Assembly (NCBI GenBank): GCA_009698845.1
Contig: WLPI01000003.1
Span: 1 to 52,330 of the forward strand
Origin: Actinomycetota bacterium
GTDB taxonomy: Bacteria > Actinomycetota > Actinomycetes > Nanopelagicales > Nanopelagicaceae
DNA length: 52,330 bases
Direction of reading: 5' to 3'
How positions within the stretch are numbered: position 1 is the stretch's first letter; each line of letters begins with the position of its first letter. The notes under the pieces are model-generated. The model was not told the origin of the DNA. It saw only the letters and a list, made by a program, of their open reading frames with translations, and did no database searches. The position numbers and the translations under genes were made by a program. This document shows, piece by piece, positions 27,818-37,419 of the stretch.

Positions 27818-30800
27818 ATGTCATCACCATTTCGCGCAATAAGCGCACAGATTGACCTTCCCGCAATGGAACGTTCAATTCTGGAGTTTTGGCAGAAGAA
27901 TCAAATCTTTGAGAAGAGCACTGACTCTCGTTCGCATGCAACTCCCTGGACATTTTATGAAGGTCCCCCAACTGCCAACGGCATGCCTGGAACTCACCAC
28001 ATTGAAGCTCGAGTATTTAAAGATGTTTTCCCGCGCTTTCAAACAATGAAAGGCAAGTATGTAACCCGTAAAGCAGGTTGGGATTGTCACGGACTTCCAG
28101 TTGAAATCGCAGTTGAGAAAGAACTTGGATTTGCTGGCAAAGGCGATATTGAAAAGTATGGCATCGCGCCATTTAACGAGAAGTGTCGTGAGTCTGTAAC
28201 GCGCCATGTGGATGCGTTTACAACCATGACAGAGCGCATGGGTTTCTGGGTTGATTTTGATCAAGCTTATTGGACGATGGCTCCTGAATATGTTGAGTCA
28301 GTCTGGTGGAGTCTGAAAGAGATTTGGAAGAAAGGACTTTTGGTCCAAGATCATCGCGTTGCACCATACTGCCCACGTTGCGGTACCGGATTATCCGATC
28401 ATGAACTTTCACAAGGGTACGAAACTGTCGTAGACCCATCTGTGTATGTTCGCTTCCCAATTACATCAGGAGAGCTCGCAGAACTTGGTGCATCACTCTT
28501 AGTATGGACAACTACGCCGTGGACCCTTGTTTCAAATACAGCTGTGGCCGTACATCCCGACGTTACATATGTCGCGGTGCAAACAACAGTCGATGACAAC
28601 AGCGAAGTGTTGCTTGTTGCCCAACCACTACTTTCCAAAGTAGCTGGCGAACATAAAATCCTCAAGACATTTAGTGGCAAAGAGTTAGAACGTACAACCT
28701 ATAAACGTCCCTTTGATTATGTTGAAATTCCAGATTCCCATTTTGTTGTATTGGCTACATATGTAACCACCGAAGATGGAACAGGACTTGTCCACCAGTC
28801 CCCTGCATTTGGTGCGGATGACCTTCAAGTTTGTCGCGCTTACGGACTGCCAGTTGTGAATCCAATTGCTCCCGATGGAACTTTTCTTGCTGATGTGCCT
28901 GTTGTAGGTGGACTCTTCTTTAAGGAAGCAGATAAACCACTCGTAAAGGAACTTAAGGCAAGTGGTGCGCTCTACAAGCACCAGCCCTACGAGCACGAAT
29001 ACCCACATTGTTGGCGCTGTCATACAGCGCTTATCTATTACGCACAACCATCGTGGTACATCCGTACGACCTCAATAAAAGAAGAATTAATTCGTGAAAA
29101 CCAAAAGACAGATTGGCATCCAGAGACGATAAAAACTGGACGTTACGGAGATTGGCTCAATAACAATATTGATTGGGCTCTCTCTCGCAATCGTTACTGG
29201 GGTACGCCACTTCCAATCTGGCGATGTGAAAACAAACATGAAGTCTGTGTTGATTCACTCAAAGAACTAGGAGCTCTGGCAGGTCAAGAGCTCAGCAATC
29301 TAGATCCCCACCGTCCTTTCGTAGATGACATTTCATTTGCGTGCGCAGAATGTTCTAGCACCATGAATCGCGTGCCTGAAGTAATCGATTGCTGGTATGA
29401 CTCAGGGGCAATGCCATTTGCGCAATGGGGGTATCCACATAAAGAGGGATCTGTCGAGAAATTCAAGGCGGCTTACCCTGCTGACTTTATTTGTGAAGCC
29501 ATTGATCAAACTCGTGGCTGGTTCTACACACTCATGACGATTGGAACACTGGTCTTTGATCAGAGTTCATATAAGAGCGTTTTATGTCTTGGCCATATTC
29601 TTGATAAAGATGGACGCAAGATGAGTAAACACCTTGGAAACGTTCTTGAACCTATTTCACTGATGGATCAACATGGTGCAGATGCTGTGCGTTGGTACAT
29701 GTTGGCAGCAGGCTCTCCATGGTCTGCGCGTCGCGTGGGTCATGATGCGATCTCGGATGTAGTTCGTAAGACACTTCTTACTTATTGGAACACAATCTCT
29801 TTCCATGCTCTCTATGCGCAAGCGTCAAACTTTGACTTATCACAAAGTCCATCAATCAAAGATCGACCATTGATGGATCGATGGATTATCAGTGAGCTCA
29901 ATGCTCTTATCTCTGAAGTTGATCAGGCATATTCAGCCTTCGATTCTCAAAGTGCAGGGAAAGTACTTGCACGATTTATTGACGATCTTTCAAATTGGTA
30001 CGTACGTCGCTCGCGACGCAGGTTCTGGGAAGGCGATGTCGCCGCACTAGCAACGCTTCATGAATGTCTTGTAACTCTGACACAGTTACTAGCGCCCATG
30101 GTTCCATTTATCGCAGAACACACGTGGCAAGAATTAGTAAAGGTTGCCGACCCAAAGGCTGCAGAGTCTGTCCACTTGACTGACTTTCCTATTTCGCAAT
30201 CTTCGTTGGTTGATATCTCTCTTAACGCTCATGTTGCAATGACTCGTCGTGTTGTGGAACTTGGTCGCGCAGCCCGAGCTGAATCAGGAATCAAGATTCG
30301 CCAACCACTTCAGAGGGCTCTCATCTCTGCACAGGGGTGGTCACAGCTACCTGCCGATATGAAGGAGCAGATTTCAGATGAACTCAATGTGATTGACTTG
30401 CAAGATATTGCTGATGCAGATGGAGATCTCGTTGATGTTTCAGTAAAGGCGAACTTCAAATCACTCGGTGCAAAATATGGCAAGGCAGTGCAAGATGTTG
30501 CCAAGTTAATCTCAGCAACTGATGCGACAGAGCTAGTGCGAACCCTGCGCCAAAGTGGTTCGACAACAGTCGGCGAGTACCAGATTGCCCTTGACGATTT
30601 GGTTATCACTGAAGTACCAAAGAGCGGCTGGATGGTTTCAAGTCACGATGGCGAAAGCGTGGCACTTGATTTAGCGCTCACGCCAGAACTCATTGCATCC
30701 GGGCAAATCCGAGAAGTAATTCGACTTATCCAGGAACGTCGCAAGTCTGACGGGTTTGATATTTCAGATCGGATTCATATTCGTTGGAGTGCACCTGCCG

Positions 30801-30934
30801 AATTAGTCGCAACAATTAATGCGAATATCGCTCATATTTCCGATGAAGTTCTTGCTCTTTCGATGACAGAAGACAAAACTGTAGAAAAAATCGAAAGTGA
30901 ACTTGGGGTAAATATCTCTCTAGCGAAAGCTTAG
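27818..30934 (+). CDS. ileS: Isoleucyl-tRNA synthetase (long, eukaryote-like IleS2 type)
   Basis: 1038 aa, longer than typical IleS1 (~930). It charges tRNA-Ile and edits valine. The class I HIGH motif appears as GTHHI (58-62) in GPPTANGMPGTHHIE, the KMSKS motif is K601-M-S-K-H605 (RKMSKHLGN), and the CP1 editing domain spans about 190-390 (TTTPWTLVSNTAVAVHP). Zn-like CWRCHTALIYY lies inside. KMSKH and the length fit IleS2, the class often resistant to mupirocin. The ATG is 7 nt after GGGGGA. It is the only plus-strand gene and converges on yggT, their stops overlapping by 4 nt. Confidence 0.96.
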   Translation: MSSPFRAISAQIDLPAMERSILEFWQKNQIFEKSTDSRSHATPWTFYEGPPTANGMPGTHHIEARVFKDVFPRFQTMKGKYVTRKAGWDCHGLPVEIAVEKELGFAGKGDIEKYGIAPFNEKCRESVTRHVDAFTTMTERMGFWVDFDQAYWTMAPEYVESVWWSLKEIWKKGLLVQDHRVAPYCPRCGTGLSDHELSQGYETVVDPSVYVRFPITSGELAELGASLLVWTTTPWTLVSNTAVAVHPDVTYVAVQTTVDDNSEVLLVAQPLLSKVAGEHKILKTFSGKELERTTYKRPFDYVEIPDSHFVVLATYVTTEDGTGLVHQSPAFGADDLQVCRAYGLPVVNPIAPDGTFLADVPVVGGLFFKEADKPLVKELKASGALYKHQPYEHEYPHCWRCHTALIYYAQPSWYIRTTSIKEELIRENQKTDWHPETIKTGRYGDWLNNNIDWALSRNRYWGTPLPIWRCENKHEVCVDSLKELGALAGQELSNLDPHRPFVDDISFACAECSSTMNRVPEVIDCWYDSGAMPFAQWGYPHKEGSVEKFKAAYPADFICEAIDQTRGWFYTLMTIGTLVFDQSSYKSVLCLGHILDKDGRKMSKHLGNVLEPISLMDQHGADAVRWYMLAAGSPWSARRVGHDAISDVVRKTLLTYWNTISFHALYAQASNFDLSQSPSIKDRPLMDRWIISELNALISEVDQAYSAFDSQSAGKVLARFIDDLSNWYVRRSRRRFWEGDVAALATLHECLVTLTQLLAPMVPFIAEHTWQELVKVADPKAAESVHLTDFPISQSSLVDISLNAHVAMTRRVVELGRAARAESGIKIRQPLQRALISAQGWSQLPADMKEQISDELNVIDLQDIADADGDLVDVSVKANFKSLGAKYGKAVQDVAKLISATDATELVRTLRQSGSTTVGEYQIALDDLVITEVPKSGWMVSSHDGESVALDLALTPELIASGQIREVIRLIQERRKSDGFDISDRIHIRWSAPAELVATINANIAHISDEVLALSMTEDKTVEKIESELGVNISLAKA

Positions 30935-31212
30935 AGCAGAACTCGAATTGCGCCTTGCAGTAGATTGATTGCAATCAACAGCACGATGAATGAGAGATCT
31001 AGCGCTACTCCACCTAATCGCAGAGGTGGGACAAAACGCTGTACAAATTTCATTGGTGGATCAGTAATTGAATAGATGAACTCAAAAAATGCTAAGAGAA
31101 TTGAGTTGGGACGCCAGTTCTTTGCGAACATCCGAACATAGTCAATAATGATGCGCGCGAACAGAGCTAACTTATACAGCCCAAGTATCTGGAGAATGAG
31201 TGATGTCAGCAC
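30931..31212 (-). CDS. YggT-family small membrane protein
   Basis: 93 aa, start GTG 31210-31212. Two hydrophobic segments (~2-22 and 70-90) flank the YggT signature DPPMKFVQRFVPPLRLGGVALD. The family is linked to division and osmotic tolerance and commonly follows sepF in Gram-positives; biochemical role unknown. In many actinobacteria divIVA follows, but here the next gene downstream is convergent ileS, with no terminator between and the two stop codons interleaved (30931-30934). Confidence 0.9.
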   Translation of the reverse strand: MLTSLILQILGLYKLALFARIIIDYVRMFAKNWRPNSILLAFFEFIYSITDPPMKFVQRFVPPLRLGGVALDLSFIVLLIAINLLQGAIRVLL

Positions 31213-31223
31213 GAAGAGTTAAT

Positions 31224-31691
31224 TCAGCTTTGGTTAAAGAATGTCGCTTGGGCCGCAGTTTTATCTTCATTGCTGACACTTACATTTGCAGGTGAGAGTA
31301 GGAAGACCTTGAGGCTAATTCGTTCAATTCGACCATGAAGACCAAAAACTAATCCACTTGAAAAGTCAACGAGTCGCTTACGTTCGCCTTCTTCCATATC
31401 ATCGAGATTAATGATGACTGGATTTCCTTCGCGGTAGTACTCTCCAACTTTGCGAGCCTCTGAATATGAACGTGGTTGCAAAGTGATGATGTTGTAAGAC
31501 GAAGCTGGTTCTTCAAGCATTGCAGGTTGAGTCGCAGTGAGAGTGTTTGGATGCGTCCCTAGAACTGTCACACCTGTGCGATCGCGCTGTGGACGCGAAG
31601 CAGCTTGGCGCGAAGGAACTTCTGAAACTGAGGTCACTTCATCTGTATCGACGAGGCCCAGGAAGCCCATCATTTTATTGAGTGCTGACAT
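31224..31691 (-). CDS. sepF: Cell division protein SepF
   Basis: 155 aa. The N-terminal 14 residues (MSALNKMMGFLGLV) can form the amphipathic membrane-binding helix; a variable linker follows; residues ~65-150 are the SepF core (ITLQPRSYSEARKVGEYYREG, NPVIINLDDMEEGERKRLVDF, FGLHGRIERI). SepF tethers FtsZ rings to the membrane by binding the FtsZ C-terminal tail. FtsA is not encoded in this cluster, so SepF is the expected anchor. It follows yggS by 9 nt. Confidence 0.95.
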   Translation of the reverse strand: MSALNKMMGFLGLVDTDEVTSVSEVPSRQAASRPQRDRTGVTVLGTHPNTLTATQPAMLEEPASSYNIITLQPRSYSEARKVGEYYREGNPVIINLDDMEEGERKRLVDFSSGLVFGLHGRIERISLKVFLLSPANVSVSNEDKTAAQATFFNQS

Positions 31692-31700
31692 GAGATTAGG

Positions 31701-32348
31701 TTACCTGTGAGCGCTTCGAGGACCGAGGATTTGGCTACCAACTCGTATGTGTGTCGCACCGCAATCAATTGCTATTTCGAAATCTCCGGACATGCCCGCT
31801 GACAGTTTTCTAGCCCCAGGAAATTCCCTTTGGAAGTTCTGATGAATCTCTGCCACTTCTGTGAAGCCTTCTCTGGGATCTCTTCCGAGAGGAAGGACAC
31901 ACATGAGTCCGAGGATGTTGATTTTGCCACACTCAGATATTTCTTGAGCAAGTTTTGAGAGGTTTTCTCTAGATACTCCCCCGCGTTCGGGATCTCCATC
32001 CAGCGAGAGTTGTAGAAATACATCTATATCTTCAGTGAGGACGTTAGATAACTTCTTTGCATGGCTAAGTTCATCAAGTGAATGAATCACATCTGCCCAT
32101 TGGGATATATCACGGAGCTTTCGACTTTGGATTTCTCCTTGATAGTGCCACTGCGCAGGCACGATTGCTGATTTTTCCGAACCCTCTTCACTTCGATTCT
32201 CGCCAAAATTTTCTATCCCTAACTCTTTCAGAATCTGCACATCGGTGACTGGATACGTCTTGGTAACCACTATCAGGGTCACATCCGGACGCGTGATTCT
32301 TTTTTGTACAGCATGCAAGTTTTCTTCTAGCTCTTCTCGACGGCTCAT
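31701..32348 (-). CDS. YggS/PLPBP-family pyridoxal-phosphate homeostasis protein
   Basis: 215 aa PLP-binding alanine-racemase-like barrel. PLP Lys is K30 in VTLIVVTKTYP. Motifs ENRSEEG, WHYQGEIQSRK (usually HxIGxLQxxK; here the Gly-Glu-Ile variant) and LSAGMSGDFEIAI are present. Family members manage free PLP and affect amino-acid balance without a known reaction. ATG overlaps the pgeF stop by 4 nt; the position between pgeF and sepF is standard in this cluster. Confidence 0.93.
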   Translation of the reverse strand: MSRREELEENLHAVQKRITRPDVTLIVVTKTYPVTDVQILKELGIENFGENRSEEGSEKSAIVPAQWHYQGEIQSRKLRDISQWADVIHSLDELSHAKKLSNVLTEDIDVFLQLSLDGDPERGGVSRENLSKLAQEISECGKINILGLMCVLPLGRDPREGFTEVAEIHQNFQREFPGARKLSAGMSGDFEIAIDCGATHIRVGSQILGPRSAHR

Positions 32349-33007
32349 AAGGTGATTATTCCTGCCTGTCTTCCAGTAACTCCATCGCGCCGATAGGAAT
32401 ACAAATCCTGATTCTCAACTGTGCATTGTGACTCATTGAGCACGGTTAACACGCACCCAGAGATTTGTTCAACAAGTGCTCGAGGCAAATCAAGTGCTAG
32501 GGAGCCTTTCGCGGTTTTTGACTGAGCGAAGGGGTGCATGGCAATTACTTCTTGATAGATATCTTCTGAGACTTCATAGCATGTACCGCAAATTGCTGGT
32601 CCGATAATTGCCGTGATCTCACCAGCCCCCATCTCGTGCATGACATCTATTGTCTTTAGCGCAACCTCATTCATTAACCCTTTTCGGCCAACGTGTACTG
32701 CAGCTACTGCCTCAACCGATGAAAGTAAAAGTGGAATGCAATCTGCAACTTGAACTGCCAAAGAAATTCCGCGAATACCAGTCACTAGTGCATCTGAAGT
32801 TGGATCTGGTTGAGTTACTTGTTCAATAATGGCCACTCGATTGCCGTGGATTTGATTCATAAACTGGATATCGCCAGTGGACTCTGCCACTAGAGAACGA
32901 TTGCGCATAACATCATCAAGATCATCTCCGACATGGGTGCCAAGGTTGAGAGATGCAAAAGCACCGGTGCTTAAGCCTCCGGTGCGATTGGTAAAGCGAT
33001 AGTTCAC
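32345..33007 (-). CDS. pgeF: Polyphenol-oxidase-family purine nucleosidase/peptidoglycan editing factor
   Basis: 220 aa, YfiH/DUF152 family. Metal-site residues are H54 (QIHGNRV), C90 (VADCIPLLL) and H105 (AAVHVGRKG). Family members act on purine nucleosides and, in E. coli, help keep non-canonical residues out of peptidoglycan. Start GTG 33005-33007, 6 nt after ftsZ; overlaps yggS. Confidence 0.9.
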   Translation of the reverse strand: MNYRFTNRTGGLSTGAFASLNLGTHVGDDLDDVMRNRSLVAESTGDIQFMNQIHGNRVAIIEQVTQPDPTSDALVTGIRGISLAVQVADCIPLLLSSVEAVAAVHVGRKGLMNEVALKTIDVMHEMGAGEITAIIGPAICGTCYEVSEDIYQEVIAMHPFAQSKTAKGSLALDLPRALVEQISGCVLTVLNESQCTVENQDLYSYRRDGVTGRQAGIITL

Positions 33008-33013
33008 GAAGAA

Positions 33014-34144
33014 CTACTTCATGAAGTCAGGGACATCAATTTCATCCTCAGAAACCAACTCTTCAAATGTCACGCGTTTACGTGGAGTAGATGAATCCAA
33101 ATCGAGTGCTACCGAGAGCGGATCGTTGGAAGGGATTGGATCGGCATTTCCACTGAGAGTGGATGCATTAATTACTGGCATCTGGACTTTCTTTGGCTCC
33201 CCGCCAGCAAAGCCAGCAGCAATAACAGTGATTCGAACTTCGTCGCCTAGTGCGTCGTCAATTGTGGTTCCAAAAATAATTCGAGCCTCTGGATGCGCAG
33301 CACTTTGTACAAGTTCACACGCTTCATTAATTTCAAAGAGGCCGAGATCAGATCCGCCCGCAACGGAGAGAAGGACTCCCATAGCTCCATCGATTGATGC
33401 CTCAAGAAGTGGACTTGAGATTGCTAATTCAGCAGCGCGGGTTGCACGATTTTCACCGCGAGCAGAACCGATTCCCATAAGTGCTGAACCAGCATCCGTC
33501 ATAACGGTCTTTACATCTGCAAAGTCAAGGTTGATGAGTCCTGGTTGAGTAATGATTTCTGTGATGCCTTGAACACCTGAAAGGAGCACCTGATCTGCAC
33601 TCTTAAATGCGTCGACTGCAGTAATGGCGCGATCAGAGATTGCAAGAAGTCGATCATTTGGAATAACGATAAGAGTGTCTACTTGTTCGCGAAGAAGTTC
33701 AATTCCTTCATCTGCCTGGCGAGTACGAATCTTTCCTTCAAAAGAAAATGGTTTCGTAACTACACCAATTGTGAGCGCACCGAGATCGCGTGCAATCTTT
33801 GCAACGATTGGCGCTCCACCAGTTCCTGTTCCGCCACCTTCGCCTGCTGTAACAAAAACCATATCTGCACCACGAAGAATTTCTTCAATTTCTTCAGTGT
33901 GATCAATTGCAGCTTGCCGACCTTTTTCAGGTGCAGCACCTGCGCCTAAACCTTTTGTGGATGCGCGACCAATATCAAGTTTTACATCTGCATCACTCAT
34001 TAATAAATGTTGTGCATCTGTATTAATTGCAATGAACTCAACGCCTTTTAAACCGACATCAATCATTCGGTTAATTGCATTTACTCCGCCGCCGCCAATA
34101 CCGACAACCTTGATGACAGCTAAGTAGTTCTGTGGTGCAGCCAC
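33014..34144 (-). CDS. ftsZ: Cell division protein FtsZ
   Basis: 376 aa tubulin-like GTPase forming the Z ring. N-terminal [16 protein letters not shown] binds nucleotide; the tubulin signature GGGTGTG is at 103-109; the T7 loop segment [11 protein letters not shown] completes the partner's active site. The tail ends [10 protein letters not shown] (367-376), the conserved peptide bound by SepF, after a short linker from about residue 320. Start GTG 34142-34144 with GGGGG 6 nt upstream. A 154-nt gap to ftsQ suggests its own promoter. Confidence 0.98.
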   Translation of the reverse strand: MAAPQNYLAVIKVVGIGGGGVNAINRMIDVGLKGVEFIAINTDAQHLLMSDADVKLDIGRASTKGLGAGAAPEKGRQAAIDHTEEIEEILRGADMVFVTAGEGGGTGTGGAPIVAKIARDLGALTIGVVTKPFSFEGKIRTRQADEGIELLREQVDTLIVIPNDRLLAISDRAITAVDAFKSADQVLLSGVQGITEIITQPGLINLDFADVKTVMTDAGSALMGIGSARGENRATRAAELAISSPLLEASIDGAMGVLLSVAGGSDLGLFEINEACELVQSAAHPEARIIFGTTIDDALGDEVRITVIAAGFAGGEPKKVQMPVINASTLSGNADPIPSNDPLSVALDLDSSTPRKRVTFEELVSEDEIDVPDFMK

Positions 34145-34298
34145 GTGAGTCCCCCTTAAGAACTGTAAACCTCAACTTGAGAATTACATTTCTTCCATTT
34201 ATTGTGGCCTGAAGGTATGGCGTTAAGAGGGTGTAATCAAAGACCGCCACGAACTATTTTCTCAACCACACCTTTATAGAATTTTGATTATTCAGCAG
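34145..34298 (-). promoter_or_regulatory. ftsZ upstream region with CTCAAGTTGAG palindrome
   Basis: This 154-nt gap is the longest inside the division cluster apart from the mraZ-rsmH spacer. It holds an 11-nt palindrome CTCAA-G-TTGAG (complement of 34171-34181) just before TTTACA, which could be a -10. The rest is AT-rich with no ORF. A dedicated ftsZ promoter is likely, but its exact position is not clear. Confidence 0.4.
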
Positions 34299-34970
34299 CT
34301 ATTTAACGATCGGTGCATGTGGCGCCGACAAGTCAATTGTTCGCACTCTCTTGTTTTCTTTCTCTTTCATAAGTGCATTAAATACTTGAATTTTAAGGTC
34401 ATTGGCTTCACTCGGACCCCATTTAACATTTAATAATCGATTCTCATGACGAACTTTCATTGTGAAATTAGTATCGGGACGAGCAGTGAGGGAAGTGATT
34501 TTGAGGCTAAAGCTCCGAGGTAGGGATGTAAAGAGGGCAATCGCCTGAACACCATCAACTGGGTTCGATGCAATAACCATTGGCAACTCTGTACCTTTAA
34601 ATCCAGGTAGTTCGAAGACTGTCCCTGAAAGATCCAAGGTCTTGCCATTGAAGAAAGCTTTAGGAGTTCTTGGCACTACATCCACGTGGACATGACCATC
34701 AATCCAATTGCGAGAGATATTGACCTGCTTTACCCAGGCAAAAGACTTCAAGCGCTGCTCAACAGAGCGAGGTTCAATTCGAGCCATTTTTTCCCCGATA
34801 GTGATTTCAGATGCTCGAGTAATCAAAACTTTTGATTCTGCTGTCGGTGCGCCGGTTATCTCAATTCTCTTGACTGTGAATACCGGAGACCACGCAAAGA
34901 GATAAACACAGCTTGAGAAAACTAACACAAGAGCTAATGTGATTACTGAAAATCTCTTTGGTCTAGGCAA
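34299..34970 (-). CDS. ftsQ: Cell division protein FtsQ/DivIB
   Basis: 223 aa. A short basic N-terminus (MPRPKRF), one membrane helix (~8-27), then a POTRA domain beginning VFTVKRIEITG and a beta domain (KQVNISRNWIDGHVHVDVVPRTPKAF). It forms the FtsQLB scaffold at the septum. Start is TTG 34968-34970, overlapping the murC stop by 8 nt; no other start precedes the helix. Short compared with some actinobacterial homologues. Confidence 0.92.
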   Translation of the reverse strand: MPRPKRFSVITLALVLVFSSCVYLFAWSPVFTVKRIEITGAPTAESKVLITRASEITIGEKMARIEPRSVEQRLKSFAWVKQVNISRNWIDGHVHVDVVPRTPKAFFNGKTLDLSGTVFELPGFKGTELPMVIASNPVDGVQAIALFTSLPRSFSLKITSLTARPDTNFTMKVRHENRLLNVKWGPSEANDLKIQVFNALMKEKENKRVRTIDLSAPHAPIVK

Positions 34971-36336
34971 AGCGCTTCGCTAACCCTTCGGCAATTATTG
35001 GAGCTAAAGAATTAACATCTCCGGCACCCAGGGTGATAATCACATCTCCCGGTTTAGCCATATCAATGATGCGCTCTGATGCCTGCACGAAATTTGGAAC
35101 AAAGTGGCCGTGCTTCATTTTCTCTGCAATGAGCAGTGAAGAAACTCCTGGAATTGGTTTCTCGCTCGCTGCATAGATTTCGAGAAGTGTTACATCATCT
35201 GCAACATCGAGTGTTGTGGAGAAATCATCGAGAAAAGCTTGAGTGCGCGAATAGCGATGCGGTTGGAAAACTACCAATACGCGTCCTTCTCCTGCGTATC
35301 TGCGAGCTGCCTCCAGAGTTACCTTAATCTCTGTTGGGTGATGACCGTAATCATCAATGATCCGAATCCCATGTTCTGTTGCCTTTAATTCAAAGCGACG
35401 ACCTGCACCTCTAAAACTATGCAGACCTTCTAGCAATTGATGAATAGGTAACTCGAGGGTTAGGCCCATGGCTAAACAAGCCGCAGCATTGAGGAGATTG
35501 TGCTCACCTGGGACCTCTAGCTCTAAAGTCCCTACAGAACGCCCGTGCCATAGAACCCGAGCAGAGGATCCCATAGGTAACAGATTAATCTGATCTATTC
35601 TCAAATCAGAGTTTTCGCTCTTGCCGTACGAGACAGACTTGCAGTGCTTATTTCTCTCGCCCAATTGGCGTGAACCCGAATCATCTGCGCAATAAACCAT
35701 AAATCCTTGAGGCGAAATCGTAGAAACAAATTTCTTGAAAACCGCCGTAACATCTTCTGGAGTATGAAAGAAATCCACGTGATCATGTTCAACGTTGGTA
35801 ACTATTGCAGCCATAGGTTTGTATTCAATAAATGACCCATCGGATTCATCTGCTTCTGCAACAAAGAATTCTCCGGTGCCTCTGTGAGCGTTTGATCCGG
35901 AAGCCATCAGGGTCCCACCGATAGCAAATGATGGATCCGTGCCACACGCTTGAAGTGCGACAGTCAGCATTGAAGATGTCGTAGTTTTCCCATGAGTACC
36001 TGCGACTGCAATACTTTTTGAGCCATACATAAGCAGAGCTAGCGCTTGTGCGCGAGTGAGAATAGGGATAGACCGCTCTACTGCATAGGTCATTTCAGGG
36101 TTACTGGCTGCTATTGCAGTCGAATAAATAATCACATCAGCATCTGCGACATTTTCGGCAGCATGATGAGAGTAAACAGTTGCGCCTAGAGTTTTAAGTG
36201 CTGAGAGAACGCTAGATTCCTTTGCATCGGATCCGCTAACAGAGATTCCATCTGAGAGGGCAATTCTTGCCAGACCACTCATGCCAGAGCCGCCGATTCC
36301 AATAAAGTGAATCTTTTTCCCAGCTAGTGATTGCAC
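34963..36336 (-). CDS. murC: UDP-N-acetylmuramate--L-alanine ligase
   Basis: 457 aa Mur ligase adding L-Ala to UDP-MurNAc. N-terminal IHFIGIGGSGMSGLA binds the UDP substrate; P-loop GTHGKTT at 113-119; EADESDGSF and HPTEI motifs follow. GTG start 36334-36336 directly follows the murG stop, with GGAGG 7 nt upstream. Confidence 0.97.
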   Translation of the reverse strand: MQSLAGKKIHFIGIGGSGMSGLARIALSDGISVSGSDAKESSVLSALKTLGATVYSHHAAENVADADVIIYSTAIAASNPEMTYAVERSIPILTRAQALALLMYGSKSIAVAGTHGKTTTSSMLTVALQACGTDPSFAIGGTLMASGSNAHRGTGEFFVAEADESDGSFIEYKPMAAIVTNVEHDHVDFFHTPEDVTAVFKKFVSTISPQGFMVYCADDSGSRQLGERNKHCKSVSYGKSENSDLRIDQINLLPMGSSARVLWHGRSVGTLELEVPGEHNLLNAAACLAMGLTLELPIHQLLEGLHSFRGAGRRFELKATEHGIRIIDDYGHHPTEIKVTLEAARRYAGEGRVLVVFQPHRYSRTQAFLDDFSTTLDVADDVTLLEIYAASEKPIPGVSSLLIAEKMKHGHFVPNFVQASERIIDMAKPGDVIITLGAGDVNSLAPIIAEGLAKRFA

Positions 36337-37419
36337 CTACTTACCTCCAGATAAAGCAAACTCCATGAGTGAGGCAATCTTAGATGCAGCAATGATGTCT
36401 TGCTCTGAACCATCGATTGGCGATTTCCGACTTGCTTCCAAAAGTCTTTGAACATTCTGTTCAAGCCACTGCGCAGTGAAATCGGATTGAGAAATTACTT
36501 CGGCGCGACCTTGTTCAACTAGGGAATTCGCATTGAGTTCTTGCTCTCCATTACCTACTGGCAAGGGAATAAACAGGGCATACCTGCCTAATGTATTAAT
36601 CTCGGCGCAAGAGACCGCACCACTTCTAGAGATAATCAGATCTGCTGCGATGTATGCAGTAGCCATATCTGAAATGTAATGCGAGGATTTGTAATGCGAA
36701 TCTGATTCTGGCAATGAGTTCTTTGCCCCTACAGAATGCAGAATTTGAATCTCTTGTGATTTCAAATTCAATTTACTCTGCTCGATAACTGAATTGATTG
36801 CCAAAGAACCTTGAGAGCCACCAAAAACGAATAGCAGTGGGAGTTCGTCGCTGAATCCAAGTGAACTCTTGGCACTTTTGCGCGCTTTGTTCCAGTTAAA
36901 TTCGCTGGCTTGATGAGCCTTAACGATGTTCTCCTTCAGGGGCAATCCTGTAATAAGTGCTCGCGAGAGTTGTCCGGTTGAAATTGGATATGTAGTTGCC
37001 AAATAATTCGTGAAAAGTGCTCCAAGTCTATTTGCGATTCCAGGGCGCGCATTTGCTTCGTGAATCACGATCGGAATTCTGCGCAACGCTGCTGCGATGT
37101 ATGCCGGACCTGAAACATATCCCCCGAAACCCACGAGGAGCTCGGCGCCAGCAAGAGCTTTAGAACATTGAACAACAGAACGAATAAGTGTGAAAGGAGT
37201 AAGTAAGAGTGAAGGAGAGAGCGCACGAGAAATACGAACTTTGGTTATTTGGCATAATTGGAAACCTGCCTCAGGAACCAAGCGATTCTCTAAACCTGAA
37301 GAGGTTGCGAAAAACAAGATTCGATCCTCTGGGTTTCTTGATCGCCATTCGCGAGCAACCGCAAGAGCAGGCTCTACATGTCCGGCAGTTCCGCCTCCTG
37401 CAAAGAATACTTTTCTCAT
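36337..37419 (-). CDS. murG: UDP-GlcNAc:lipid I N-acetylglucosaminyltransferase MurG
   Basis: 360 aa GT-B glycosyltransferase that makes lipid II on the inner membrane face. Conserved loops are FAGGGTAGHVEPALAVA, GFGGYVSGPAY, HEANARPG, FGGSQGSLAINS and the ISRSGAVSCAEI acceptor region. ATG 37417-37419 overlaps the ftsW stop by 4 nt. Confidence 0.97.
   Translation of the reverse strand: MRKVFFAGGGTAGHVEPALAVAREWRSRNPEDRILFFATSSGLENRLVPEAGFQLCQITKVRISRALSPSLLLTPFTLIRSVVQCSKALAGAELLVGFGGYVSGPAYIAAALRRIPIVIHEANARPGIANRLGALFTNYLATTYPISTGQLSRALITGLPLKENIVKAHQASEFNWNKARKSAKSSLGFSDELPLLFVFGGSQGSLAINSVIEQSKLNLKSQEIQILHSVGAKNSLPESDSHYKSSHYISDMATAYIAADLIISRSGAVSCAEINTLGRYALFIPLPVGNGEQELNANSLVEQGRAEVISQSDFTAQWLEQNVQRLLEASRKSPIDGSEQDIIAASKIASLMEFALSGGK

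Noticed and set aside
33021-33548. Open plus-strand frame of 175 codons opposite ftsZ
   Set aside because: Antisense shadow of ftsZ, which has all family motifs; low-complexity Ser-rich protein.
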